Source: Roseateles depolymerans (GTDB lineage Bacteria; Pseudomonadota; Gammaproteobacteria; Burkholderiales; Burkholderiaceae_C). Taken from it: a DNA stretch of 64,000 nt. The translations under genes were made by a program, and so were the position numbers. The stretch covers positions 124,001 to 188,000 of the forward strand of contig QFOD01000002.1 in the NCBI GenBank assembly GCA_003241055.1, read 5' to 3'. Positions within the stretch are counted from its first letter, which is position 1. The number at the start of each line of letters is the position of its first letter. This document shows, piece after piece, positions 53,457 to 64,000 of this stretch. Below the pieces are notes generated by a model, which saw only the letters and a program-made list of their open reading frames with translations, did no database searches and was not told the origin of the DNA.

Positions 53457-53472
53457 CTGTGTTTTTATACAG
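53457..53472 (+). promoter_or_regulatory. LexA box (SOS operator) upstream of imuA
   Basis: CTGTGTTTTTATACAG matches the LexA consensus CTG-N10-CAG at both half-sites and closely resembles the E. coli consensus CTGTATATATATACAG. It lies 26 bases upstream of the imuA ATG, where a promoter or transcription start would be expected, so LexA binding should block transcription. It marks imuA-imuB-dnaE2 as an SOS-induced operon. Confidence 0.85.
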
Positions 53473-53498
53473 TTACCAGCCCGCGCCTGCCCTTCCCC

Positions 53499-54311
53499 AT
53501 GCCCCCCGTTTCATCCTCCCCTCTCGCTGCCGCCTCAGCGCTGGAGGCACTGCACCCCCGCCTGTGGCGCGGCAGCAGCCTGGGTGCGACTGCGGAGCCC
53601 ACGCTGCCCAGCGGCTTCGCCCCGCTGGATGCCGAGCTGCCCGGCGGTGGCTGGCCGCTGCGGGCCGTCACGGAGCTGCTGGGCGGCCCCAGCGGCGTGC
53701 TGGAGTGGCGCCTGCTGGCGCCGGCCCTGCGCCGCTGGTGGGACGACCCGGGCTCGAGCGCCGGGGCAACAGCCCAGCGCAAGCAGGCGCCCCCCAACCA
53801 CAGGCGCCTGCTGCTGGTGAACCCGCCCCACATGCCGCACCTGCCCGGCCTGCAGGCCCTGGGGCTGCCGGCGAGCGCGCTGATCTGGGTCAGCGCCGAC
53901 ACCCCGGTCCAGCAGCTCTGGGCCACCGAGCAGGCCATCAGGTCGCGCGTGGCCGTGCTGGCCTGGCTGCCCGAGGCCCGGCCGGAACAGATCCGGCGGC
54001 TGCAGGTCTGCGCACTGGGGTCGGAGGCGCCGATGTTCCTGATGCGGCCGGACCAGGCCCGCCACCAATCCTCGGCTGCGCCGCTGCGCCTGCTGGTGCA
54101 GCCGGGCGAGGGCTGGGAGCTGGCGGTGCAGCTGATCAAGCGCCGCGGGCCTGCCCACGAAGACTGGCTGGCACTGCCGGCCACGCCGGACGCCGTGGCG
54201 CCGCTTCTGACGACGGCTCGGCGCCATGCCGTGCCGCCCTCCATGCCGGCGCCCGCCCCTGCCCCGACGGAGCGCCCTCATGCGCTGGCTCGCCCTGTGC
54301 TGCACGCCTGA
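53499..54311 (+). CDS. imuA: SOS mutagenesis factor ImuA
   Basis: ImuA is a RecA-like/SulA-like protein that with ImuB and DnaE2 forms the mutasome. The 270-residue product has A-L-H-P-R-L-W-R-G near the start, P-L-D-A-E-L-P-G-G-G-W-P, L-L-V-N-P-P, L-P-G-L-Q-A-L-G-L and the family's L-I-W-V-S-A-D. It has no visible Walker A lysine in its normal place. ATG 53499 follows the LexA box; the frame is open upstream to 53406 but would include the operator. It overlaps imuB by 32 bases. Confidence 0.9.
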   Translation: MPPVSSSPLAAASALEALHPRLWRGSSLGATAEPTLPSGFAPLDAELPGGGWPLRAVTELLGGPSGVLEWRLLAPALRRWWDDPGSSAGATAQRKQAPPNHRRLLLVNPPHMPHLPGLQALGLPASALIWVSADTPVQQLWATEQAIRSRVAVLAWLPEARPEQIRRLQVCALGSEAPMFLMRPDQARHQSSAAPLRLLVQPGEGWELAVQLIKRRGPAHEDWLALPATPDAVAPLLTTARRHAVPPSMPAPAPAPTERPHALARPVLHA

Positions 54312-55574
54312 GGCCTCTCCCGGCGACATCGACGCCCTGGGCTGGCTGGCGCTGAGCTTCACGCCGCGCGTGGCCCGGCTGGAGGAAGCGGTCGTCGCGG
54401 AGGTCTCCGCCAGCCTGCGGCTGTTCCGCGGCGCACGCGCGCTGCGCGAGCGCCTGCAGGCCGAGGCGACCCAGGCCGGACTGGCACTCGGCGCCCTGGC
54501 CTGGGCCCCCACCGCGCTGGCCGCACTGGCGCTCGCACGCTGCCCCACCACCATCCGGCAGGGGGCCTTCAGCGAGCGCCTGGACGCCCTGCCGCTGCCG
54601 GCCCTGAGTGCGGCCCGGGCCCACCACGCCATGCTGTCCCGCCTGGGCTGCCGCCACCTGGGCGAGCTGCGCCGGCTGCCGCGCGCCGCCCTGGCGCGGC
54701 GCTTCGGCCCTGGCCTCCTGGCGGCGCTGGACTGCGCCTATGGGGCACGCCCCGAGGCCCACGAATGGCTCACGCTGCCCGAACGCTTCGATGCGCGGCT
54801 GGAGCTGCCCTACCGCGTGGAGCACGCCCCCGTGCTGCTGAGCTTTGCAGAGGCCCTGCTGCGACAGCTCTGCGCCTTCCTGTGCGCCCGCCATGCCGGC
54901 GTGCGTGCGCTGCGCCTGGCCTGGCAGCACGACGCGATGCGCCCACGCGACGTGGCCGACAGCGGCGAGCTCGAGATCGCCACCGCCGACACCACGCGCG
55001 ACATGCGGCGCCTCAGCGGCCTGCTGGCCGAGCACCTGGGCCGCACCACGCTGGCCGCGCCAGCCGGCGAGATCCGCCTCAGCGCCGACACCGTGCTGCC
55101 GCTGGAGGAGCTGAGCGCCGGCCTGCTGCCCGGCGCCCACGAGCCCCAGGAGCACACCACGACGAATGCCCTGCTGGAGCGGCTGTCGGTGCGGCTGGGT
55201 GCCGGCCAGGTGCGCGAGGGCCGTTTGCAGGAAGACCACCGGCTGGATCACATGCAGCGCTGGCACGCCTGGCCCGCGCCCCCCGCCGCCGCAGCTGCCA
55301 TACGTCGCCCGCCGGGGCCGCAGCCCACCTGGCTGGTGGAGCCCCCGCAGCCGCTGCGCAGCGATGCGCGGGAGCAGCCCACCTACTGCGGCCCGCTCAC
55401 GCTCGTCAGCGGCCCGCACCGCATCGAGACCGGCTGGTGGCAGGGCCCTGGCGGCCTGCAGACACGCGACTACTTCGTCTACCGCAGCGCCACGCGGGGT
55501 CTGCTGTGGGTCTATCACCAGCGGCCGTCGTCTTCTGCCCCGGCCACGGGGTGGTTCCTGCACGGGGTGTTCGC

Positions 55575-55578
<4 letters not shown>
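54280..55578 (+). CDS. imuB: Inactive Y-family polymerase-like protein ImuB
   Basis: ImuB is a catalytically dead relative of DinB/UmuC polymerases that carries the beta-clamp interaction for DnaE2. The 432-residue product has a Y-family-like N-terminal half (D-A-L-G-W-L-A-L-S-F-T-P, S-R-L-G-C-R-H-L-G-E-L-R-R-L) but lacks the acidic metal-binding residues. A long C-terminal tail follows, ending with Y-F-V-Y-R. A clamp-binding motif was not clearly identified. ATG 54280 overlaps imuA; the stop overlaps the dnaE2 GTG in a GTGA. Confidence 0.9.
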
Positions 55579-58865
<3,287 letters not shown>

Positions 58866-59019
58866 GACGCTTTGCACTGCTTCACCGGGAGCGGTCTGTC
58901 ATTTCGCCCCAAGGCCATGGAATAGTCCGGCCCCTCGAGTGTCTACGTCCATGGGTGTAAGTTGCACCCGGCCTGCGGCGACCCACAGGCATTCCTTGGT
59001 CGACACCCTCACGCCCATC

Positions 59020-59994
59020 ATGCTGATCCGAGTCCCCGCCTCCCATGAGCCGCTGTCCAGCGAGATCACCCCGCGCGCCAGCTTCCTGAATCGTCGGCAG
59101 GCCTTGGCCGGCCTGGGTCTGGCCGCAGCCAGCCCGCTGAGCCTGGCGCAGGGAGCGGCCGCCCCCGGCGGCGGCAAGCTGCCCAAGCTGGCCGGCGCCC
59201 ACTCCACCGTGCCCGGCGCCATGGTGCTGGACAAGCCCACCCGCTACGCCGATGCCACCTCGTACAACAACTTCTACGAGTTCAGCACCGACAAGTCCGA
59301 GCCCGCGGCCATGGCCCACACGCTCAGGACCCGGCCCTGGACGGTGATGGTGGAGGGCGAGTGCGCCAAGCCCGGCCGCTACGACATCGAGGCCCTGCTG
59401 AAACTCGCCCCCATGGAGGAGCGCATCTACCGCCTGCGCTGCGTGGAGGGCTGGAGCATGGTGATCCCCTGGGTGGGCTACTCGCTGGCGGAGCTGATCA
59501 AGCGCGCCGAGCCCACCTCCAAGGCCAAGTACGTGCAGTTCACCACGCTGGCCGACAAGTCGCAGATGCCCGGCCTGCGCTCCGGCGTGCTGGACTGGCC
59601 CTATGACGAGGGCCTGCGCATCGACGAGGCCATGCACCCGCTGGCGCTGCTGGCCTTCGGCATGTATGGCGAGGTGCTGACCAACCAGAACGGCGCGCCG
59701 CTGCGCCTGGTGGTGCCGTGGAAGTACGGCTTCAAGTCGGCCAAGAGCCTGGTGAAGATCCGCTTCGTCGAGAAGCAGCCGCTCAGCAGCTGGGAGCAGG
59801 CCGCGCCGCAGGAGTACGGTTTCTATTCCAACGTGAACCCCAACGTGCCGCACCCGCGCTGGAGCCAGGCCTCGGAGCGCCGCATCGGCGAGGACGGGCT
59901 GTTCTCCAGGAAGCGCCCCACGCTGATGTTCAACGGCTACGAGCCGCAGGTGGGCCAGCTCTATGCGGGCATGGACCTGAAGAAATACTTCTGA
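59020..59994 (+). CDS. msrP: Protein-methionine-sulfoxide reductase catalytic subunit MsrP (YedY)
   Basis: Periplasmic molybdenum enzyme that repairs oxidised methionines. The 324-residue product has a twin-arginine signal (N-R-R-Q-A-L-A-G-L-G-L, arginines 25-26) and the oxidoreductase molybdopterin domain with the Mo-ligating cysteine 141 in Y-R-L-R-C-V-E-G-W-S. The family W-K-Y-G-F-K motif is present. ATG 59020 precedes the Tat signal; the longer frame runs back into dnaE2. Four bases before msrQ. Confidence 0.95.
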   Translation: MLIRVPASHEPLSSEITPRASFLNRRQALAGLGLAAASPLSLAQGAAAPGGGKLPKLAGAHSTVPGAMVLDKPTRYADATSYNNFYEFSTDKSEPAAMAHTLRTRPWTVMVEGECAKPGRYDIEALLKLAPMEERIYRLRCVEGWSMVIPWVGYSLAELIKRAEPTSKAKYVQFTTLADKSQMPGLRSGVLDWPYDEGLRIDEAMHPLALLAFGMYGEVLTNQNGAPLRLVVPWKYGFKSAKSLVKIRFVEKQPLSSWEQAAPQEYGFYSNVNPNVPHPRWSQASERRIGEDGLFSRKRPTLMFNGYEPQVGQLYAGMDLKKYF

Positions 59995-59998
59995 GCCC

Positions 59999-60625
59999 AT
60001 GAAGCGTCTTCTCACGGCGGCGCTGCTGCACCCCGCCGCCAAGCCGCTGCTGTTCCTGCTGTGTGCTGCCCCGCTGGGCTGGCTGGTGTACGGCGCCGTG
60101 GCCGACCGGCTGGGCGCCAACCCGGCCGAGGCGCTGATCTGGGGCCTGGGCGACTGGACGCTGCGCGGCCTGCTGCTGACGCTGGCCATCACGCCGCTGC
60201 GGGAGCTGACCGGCCTGGCCGCGCTGGCGCGCTTTCGCCGCATGCTGGGCGTGTTCAGCTTCGTCTACGCCAGCCTGCACCTGCTGGCCTATGGCTGGCT
60301 GGACATGGGGCTGGACTTCGGCGACATCGCGGCCGACATCCCCAAGCGCCCCTTCATCCTGATCGGCTTCACGGCCTGGCTGCTGATGCTGCCGCTGGCC
60401 GCCACCAGCTTCAACCGTGCGATCAAGGCGCTGGGCGCCAGGCGCTGGCAGACGCTGCACAAGGCGGTCTACGCCATCGGCATCGCTGGCGTGCTGCACT
60501 TCGTGTGGCTGCGCGGCGGCAAAAACAATTTCGCCGAGCCGGCCATCTACGTCGTGATCCTTGCCGCGCTGCTGGGCTGGCGGGTCTGGCGGCGCCTGAA
60601 GACAAAACAGAGGGGCCGGGGATAA
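59999..60625 (+). CDS. msrQ: Heme-binding membrane subunit MsrQ (YedZ)
   Basis: MsrQ passes electrons to MsrP across the inner membrane. The 208-residue product has about six membrane helices, with the heme-ligand histidines in Y-A-S-L-H-L-L-A and W-Q-T-L-H-K-A-V-Y. A third in V-L-H-F-V-W also fits the family. Operon partner of msrP. The cytoplasmic electron donor is usually Fre; here the next gene encodes a FAD oxidoreductase fused to FolB. Confidence 0.93.
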   Translation: MKRLLTAALLHPAAKPLLFLLCAAPLGWLVYGAVADRLGANPAEALIWGLGDWTLRGLLLTLAITPLRELTGLAALARFRRMLGVFSFVYASLHLLAYGWLDMGLDFGDIAADIPKRPFILIGFTAWLLMLPLAATSFNRAIKALGARRWQTLHKAVYAIGIAGVLHFVWLRGGKNNFAEPAIYVVILAALLGWRVWRRLKTKQRGRG

Positions 60626-60649
60626 TCCGCGGTTCTCCGCAGATCCCCC

Positions 60650-61897
60650 ATGGCTGAAACCCAGACCTTCGACGTTGCCATCCTCGGCGGCGGCCCCGCC
60701 GGCTGCAGCGCCGCGTCCTGGCTCACCCAACTGGGCCTGAGCGCGCTGCTGGTAGAGCGCGAGGTCTGCCTGTGCTCGGCGCTGACCCGGCTGGACTTCC
60801 CGCAGGACTGGGTGCTGGGCGAGCCCGGTACCAGCCTGATCGACCTGGCGGACCGCTACGTCGCCCATGTGCAGGAGGCCCCGGGCCTCGCGCTGCGACT
60901 GGGCACGCAGGCCCAGGCCCTGCAGTTCGAGGCCGCCAGCGGCTGGACGCTGCAACTGGCCAATGGCGAGACCCACCATGCCCGCGCGCTGCTGCTGGCC
61001 ACCGGCCTGCGCTTGCTGCGCCCGGCGCGCTACTTTGCCCAGCCGAGCGAGCGCGTGCTGGACGCCTGGACGCTGACCACGCAGCGCGAGCAACTGCCGC
61101 CCGGCCGCGTGCTGCTGCTGGGCGCCGGTGACAACGCGGCGGAGAACGCCCTCTTCCTGGCCGAACGCGGCCATGCGGTCACCGTGTGGGCGCGTGGCGA
61201 CTGGCGGGCGCAGCGCCACCTGGTGGAGCGCATTGCCCAGCAGCCGCTCATCACGCTGCGCCTGGGCACGCCGCTGCCCGACGCCCTGACGCCTGACGAA
61301 CACGGCGTGAGCGTAGGCTCCGAGCGCTACGACCAGGTGGCCGTGCTGCTGGGCTTCGAGCCCGAGCCCTCGGCGCTGGCCCTGCTGAGCGAGGCCGCGC
61401 GCGACCAGGTCTTCATGGCCGGCGATGCCAGCGGCCGCTGGCATCCCTGCGTGCAGACCGCGCTGGCCGACGGCGTCCAGGCCGCCAAGCAGATCGAGCA
61501 GGCACTGCGCCCGCGCGTGGCCGCCCCGCAACGGCACAACAACCGCCAGGTCATCCACCTGCAAGGCCTGCGCTTTCGCGCCAACCTGGGCGTGCTGGAC
61601 TTCGAGCGCACCGGCCCCCAGCCCATCCAGGTGGACGCCGAGGTCAACCTCGGCGCGCTGCCAGTGGTGGCGCGCGACGCGGAGATCGGCCATGTGCTGG
61701 ACTACCGCCGCATCCGCGCCGCCATCATCGACGAGTGCACCGCCGAGCACACCGACCTGGTCGAGGCGCTGCTGGGCAAGCTCAGCAACCGGCTGATGAA
61801 CCTGCCCGGCGTGGTGGGCGTGCGGCTGAAGCTGACCAAGCTCGAGATCTTCCCCGACTGCGAAGTGGCCGTGAGCGCCGAAATCGGCCGCTGGTAA
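60650..61897 (+). CDS. Fusion: FAD/NAD(P)-dependent oxidoreductase and dihydroneopterin aldolase (FolB)
   Basis: The 415-residue product has an N-terminal thioredoxin-reductase-like half (about 1-285): FAD loop G-G-G-P-A-G (13-18), NAD(P)-binding G-A-G-D-N-A-A-E-N (158-166) and the FAD-contact A-G-D (257-259). It has no redox-active C-x-x-C of thioredoxin reductase; the pair C-L-C near residue 40 is not in the usual place. Residues 301-415 match dihydroneopterin aldolase (FolB), with the expected glutamate E319 in D-F-E-R, tyrosine Y352 in L-D-Y-R-R and lysine K397 in L-T-K-L-E. The ATG is 24 bases after msrQ, and ttcA, the usual FolB neighbour, follows. The fusion reads as one uninterrupted frame. 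Confidence 0.85.
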   Translation: MAETQTFDVAILGGGPAGCSAASWLTQLGLSALLVEREVCLCSALTRLDFPQDWVLGEPGTSLIDLADRYVAHVQEAPGLALRLGTQAQALQFEAASGWTLQLANGETHHARALLLATGLRLLRPARYFAQPSERVLDAWTLTTQREQLPPGRVLLLGAGDNAAENALFLAERGHAVTVWARGDWRAQRHLVERIAQQPLITLRLGTPLPDALTPDEHGVSVGSERYDQVAVLLGFEPEPSALALLSEAARDQVFMAGDASGRWHPCVQTALADGVQAAKQIEQALRPRVAAPQRHNNRQVIHLQGLRFRANLGVLDFERTGPQPIQVDAEVNLGALPVVARDAEIGHVLDYRRIRAAIIDECTAEHTDLVEALLGKLSNRLMNLPGVVGVRLKLTKLEIFPDCEVAVSAEIGRW

Positions 61898-61943
61898 GCC
61901 GCCGCCCGCTCCGCGCCCCTGCCCCCAGATTCCAAGGACCGCC

Positions 61944-62873
61944 ATGAACATCGACGCCCCCGAACTCGACGAAGCCGCCGCTGCGGACGCCGCCGCCAAG
62001 AAGGCCGCCCACGAGATCAACAAGCTCTCCAAGCGCCTGCACCGCCAGGTGGGCCAGGCCATCACCGACTTCAACATGATCGAAGAAGGCGACAAGGTCA
62101 TGGTCTGCCTGTCGGGCGGCAAGGACAGCTACTCGATGCTGGACATCCTGCTGAACCTGCAGCAACGCGCGCCCATCAGGTTCGAGCTGATCGCCGTCAA
62201 CCTCGACCAGAAGCAGCCCGGCTTCCCGGAAGACATCCTGCCCGCCTACCTGAAGAGCCGCGGCGTGTCCTTCCACATCGAGGAGCAGGACACCTACTCG
62301 GTCGTCAAGCGCGTGGTGCCCGAGGGCAAGACCACCTGCGGCCTGTGCTCGCGCCTGCGCCGCGGCATCCTGTACCGCGTGGCGGGCGAACTGGGCGCCA
62401 CCAAGATCGCACTGGGCCACCACCGCGACGACATCGTGACCACGATGTTCCTGAACATGTTCTTCGGCAGCCGCATGAAGGGCATGCCGCCCAAGCTGGT
62501 CAGCGACGACGGCAAGAACGTGGTCATCCGACCGCTGGCCTATGTGAAGGAGCCCGACCTGGTGCGCTGGGCCGAGCACCGCGAATTCCCCATCATTCCG
62601 TGCAACCTGTGCGGCAGCCAGGAGAACCTGCAGCGCGTGCAGGTGAAGGCGATGATCAACGAGTGGGAGAAGCGCTACCCCGGCCGCATCGACAACATCT
62701 TCACGGCCATGGGCAACATCGTGACCTCGCACATGATGGACAAGGCGCTGTTCCCGTTCGAAACCATCAAGGCCACCGGCCAGGCAACACCTGACGGCGA
62801 CATCGCGTTCGACGACGACGAATCTTGCGCGACGCCGTCGCCCGCGGCCCAGGTGATCACGCTGCAACGCTGA
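61944..62873 (+). CDS. ttcA: tRNA 2-thiocytidine synthetase TtcA
   Basis: TtcA thiolates cytidine 32 of several tRNAs using a [4Fe-4S] cluster. The 309-residue product has the PP-loop S-G-G-K-D-S (57-62), the cluster cysteines in T-C-G-L-C-S and the additional C-N-L-C-G-S-Q-E-N-L-Q-R pair, all as expected. It lies 46 bases after the FolB fusion and is likely in the same operon. ATG 61944 follows CAAGGACC. Confidence 0.96.
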   Translation: MNIDAPELDEAAAADAAAKKAAHEINKLSKRLHRQVGQAITDFNMIEEGDKVMVCLSGGKDSYSMLDILLNLQQRAPIRFELIAVNLDQKQPGFPEDILPAYLKSRGVSFHIEEQDTYSVVKRVVPEGKTTCGLCSRLRRGILYRVAGELGATKIALGHHRDDIVTTMFLNMFFGSRMKGMPPKLVSDDGKNVVIRPLAYVKEPDLVRWAEHREFPIIPCNLCGSQENLQRVQVKAMINEWEKRYPGRIDNIFTAMGNIVTSHMMDKALFPFETIKATGQATPDGDIAFDDDESCATPSPAAQVITLQR

Positions 62874-62935
62874 TTTACATGAGGGCAAAGCGGACGGGCC
62901 AGAATCGCCTCATCACCACTCACCGAGGTGCAACC

Positions 62936-63562
62936 ATGAACCGCCGACTTGCCCTGAGCAGCCTGTCCGCCATCGCGCTGGTCACCACGCTCGCCGCGTG
63001 CTCCGGCCCCTACACCGTGTCCGCCGACGTCTCCAGCTTCGGCGCCTGGCCGGCCGACCGCAAGGCCGGCACCTACGCCTTCGACCGCCTGCCCTCGCAG
63101 CAGCAGAACGAGGAAGCCGCCAAGCGCCAGGCCACGCTGGAAGACGCCGCCAAGGCCGCACTCGAGAAGGCCGGCTTCAAGCCCGCCGCCGACCCCAAGG
63201 CCGCCGACGTGCTGGTGACGCTGGGCGCCCGAGTGACCGCCTACGACCCCGTGCCCTGGGACGACCCGCTGTGGTCGCGCTGGCGCGGCCGCCTGTTCTC
63301 GCCGCGCTACGGCTACGCCTACGGCGGCTGGGGCTGGGGCTGGCGCCAGGACCCCTTCTTCGATCGCCGCTACGACCGTGCCGTCGCGGTGCTGCTTCGT
63401 GATCGCGCCAGCGGCGAGGCGCTGTTCGAGACCCATGCCAGCAACGAGGGCCTGACCGCCGGCGGCGACCCCATGCTGGGCGTGCTGTTCGAGGCCGCGA
63501 TGACCGACTTCCCCACGCCCAACCCGAAGTCGCACCGCGTCAGCGTGATGGCAACGCGCTGA
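62936..63562 (+). CDS. DUF4136-like lipoprotein
   Basis: The 208-residue product has a lipoprotein signal ending in L-A-A-C, then Y-T-V-S-A-D-V-S-S-F and a DUF4136-like beta domain with A-D-V-L-V-T-L-G-A-R-V. A glycine/tryptophan/tyrosine-rich stretch follows near residue 120, and G-E-A-L-F-E-T-H-A at the end. Function unknown. ATG 62936 is chosen for the signal; the longer frame from 62825 lies inside ttcA. It follows ttcA by 62 bases. Confidence 0.8.
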   Translation: MNRRLALSSLSAIALVTTLAACSGPYTVSADVSSFGAWPADRKAGTYAFDRLPSQQQNEEAAKRQATLEDAAKAALEKAGFKPAADPKAADVLVTLGARVTAYDPVPWDDPLWSRWRGRLFSPRYGYAYGGWGWGWRQDPFFDRRYDRAVAVLLRDRASGEALFETHASNEGLTAGGDPMLGVLFEAAMTDFPTPNPKSHRVSVMATR

Positions 63563-63573
63563 GGCGCAGATGT

Positions 63574-63597
63574 CAGGCCGGCACCGCCGCCGGCCTG
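63574..63597. terminator. Hairpin between the DUF4136 lipoprotein and glmU
   Basis: CAGGCCGGC (63574-63582), loop ACCGCC and GCCGGCCTG (63589-63597) form a perfect 9-base stem starting 12 bases past the lipoprotein stop. No T-run follows. A GATAAT sequence just after it (63599-63604) may be the -10 element of glmU. Confidence 0.5.
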
Positions 63598-63635
63598 CCG
63601 ATAATCGCGCCTTTGCTGAATCAACCAGGCAGGCA

Positions 63636-64000
63636 ATGGCGCTCAACATCGTGATCATGGCGGCGGGCAAGGGCACCCGCATGAAGTCCGCAACGCCCAA
63701 GGTACTGCACAAGCTGGGCGGCCGCGCGCTGCTGTCCCATGTGCTGGGCGCCTGCGAACCGCTGGCCGCCGCGGCCCGCATCGTGATCACCGGCCATGGT
63801 GCCGAGCAGGTGGAGGCCGCGGTCGCGTCGCCCGCACTGAGCTTTGTGCGCCAGATGCCGCAGCTGGGCACCGGCCACGCGATACAGCAGGCCGTGCCGG
63901 CGCTTCAGGAAGGTGAGGGTCAGGGCACGACGCTGATCCTCAATGGCGACGTGCCGCTGATCCAGACCGGCACCGCCAAGGCCTTGATTGACGCCTGTGC
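63636..64000 (+). CDS. glmU: GlmU, N-terminal part (UDP-GlcNAc pyrophosphorylase/GlcN-1-P acetyltransferase)
   Basis: The gene begins at ATG 63636 and runs off the right edge after 121 complete codons. The product starts M-A-L-N-I-V-I-M-A-A-G-K-G-T-R-M-K-S, the GlmU nucleotidyltransferase signature, followed by P-K-V-L-H-K-L-G-G-R, Q-L-G-T-G-H-A and N-G-D-V-P-L-I. The bifunctional enzyme makes UDP-N-acetylglucosamine for peptidoglycan and lipopolysaccharide. A weak ribosome binding site, CAGGCA, lies before the ATG. Confidence 0.95.
   Translation, partial: MALNIVIMAAGKGTRMKSATPKVLHKLGGRALLSHVLGACEPLAAAARIVITGHGAEQVEAAVASPALSFVRQMPQLGTGHAIQQAVPALQEGEGQGTTLILNGDVPLIQTGTAKALIDAC

Noticed and set aside
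59930..62122. Antisense frame of 730 codons opposite msrQ, the FolB fusion and ttcA
   Set aside because: It crosses three recognisable genes and has a glutamine/alanine-rich shadow composition.

Overview
The window is GC-rich (by eye roughly two thirds G+C), densely coded DNA. It reads as a chromosomal segment of a betaproteobacterium of the order Burkholderiales, most like the Roseateles/Pelomonas/Leptothrix (Sphaerotilaceae/Comamonadaceae) group. The evidence is a Coq7-type ubiquinone hydroxylase, two tandem Burkholderiales-type porins, the tyrS / M23 peptidase / anmK / erpA / rpsI / rplM neighbourhood, a gspG-to-F operon with a divergent gspC, PEP-CTERM proteins and an imuA-imuB-dnaE2 cassette. 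No tRNA, rRNA, insertion sequence, prophage or CRISPR array was recognised, and nothing looks recently acquired.

Layout. 1-5.3 kb (minus): type IV pilus alignment and secretin operon pilMNOPQ, followed by a small lipoprotein that runs off the left edge; it is divergent from mrcA (PBP1A). 8-13.4 kb: cyaY facing the tiny lipoprotein lptM, then a peptide-type ABC transporter (dppB, C, D, F) with no binding protein, and a DUF3047 lipoprotein. 13.4-15.8 kb: two tandem porins with terminators. 16-20 kb: coq7, an OsmC protein, a candidate leader or small RNA with a strong terminator, ilvA, and a CobT-like protein that lacks both expected catalytic glutamates. 20-31 kb: a complete type II secretion system, gspC on the minus strand and gspG-H-I-J-K-L-M-N-D-E-F on the plus strand, many of the genes joined by 4-base stop/start overlaps. 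It ends in a cluster of short palindromic repeats.

31.5-42.6 kb: a chemoreceptor, a cytosolic 5'-nucleotidase, a PEP-CTERM protein, a secreted tricorn-like protease, a LysR regulator, a YpfH-like esterase, and a PEP-CTERM protein paired with a secreted PHP-domain enzyme. 42.8-49.7 kb: housekeeping genes (tyrS, M23 peptidase, anmK, an MFS exporter, erpA, rpsI, rplM). 49.9-53.3 kb: two acetyltransferases, a DUF2726 membrane protein and the SrkA kinase. 53.4-58.9 kb: the SOS mutagenesis cassette imuA-imuB-dnaE2 behind a near-consensus LexA box. 59-62.9 kb: msrP-msrQ, then a fusion of an FAD-dependent oxidoreductase with dihydroneopterin aldolase (FolB), then ttcA. 62.9-64 kb: a DUF4136 lipoprotein and the start of glmU.

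The items most worth following up are the oxidoreductase-FolB fusion, the CobT paralogue with altered active site, the possible attenuator or small RNA before ilvA, and the secreted PHP enzyme with its PEP-CTERM neighbour. Starts were moved downstream from the longest reading frame wherever family length, signal peptide or stop/start overlap argued for it.
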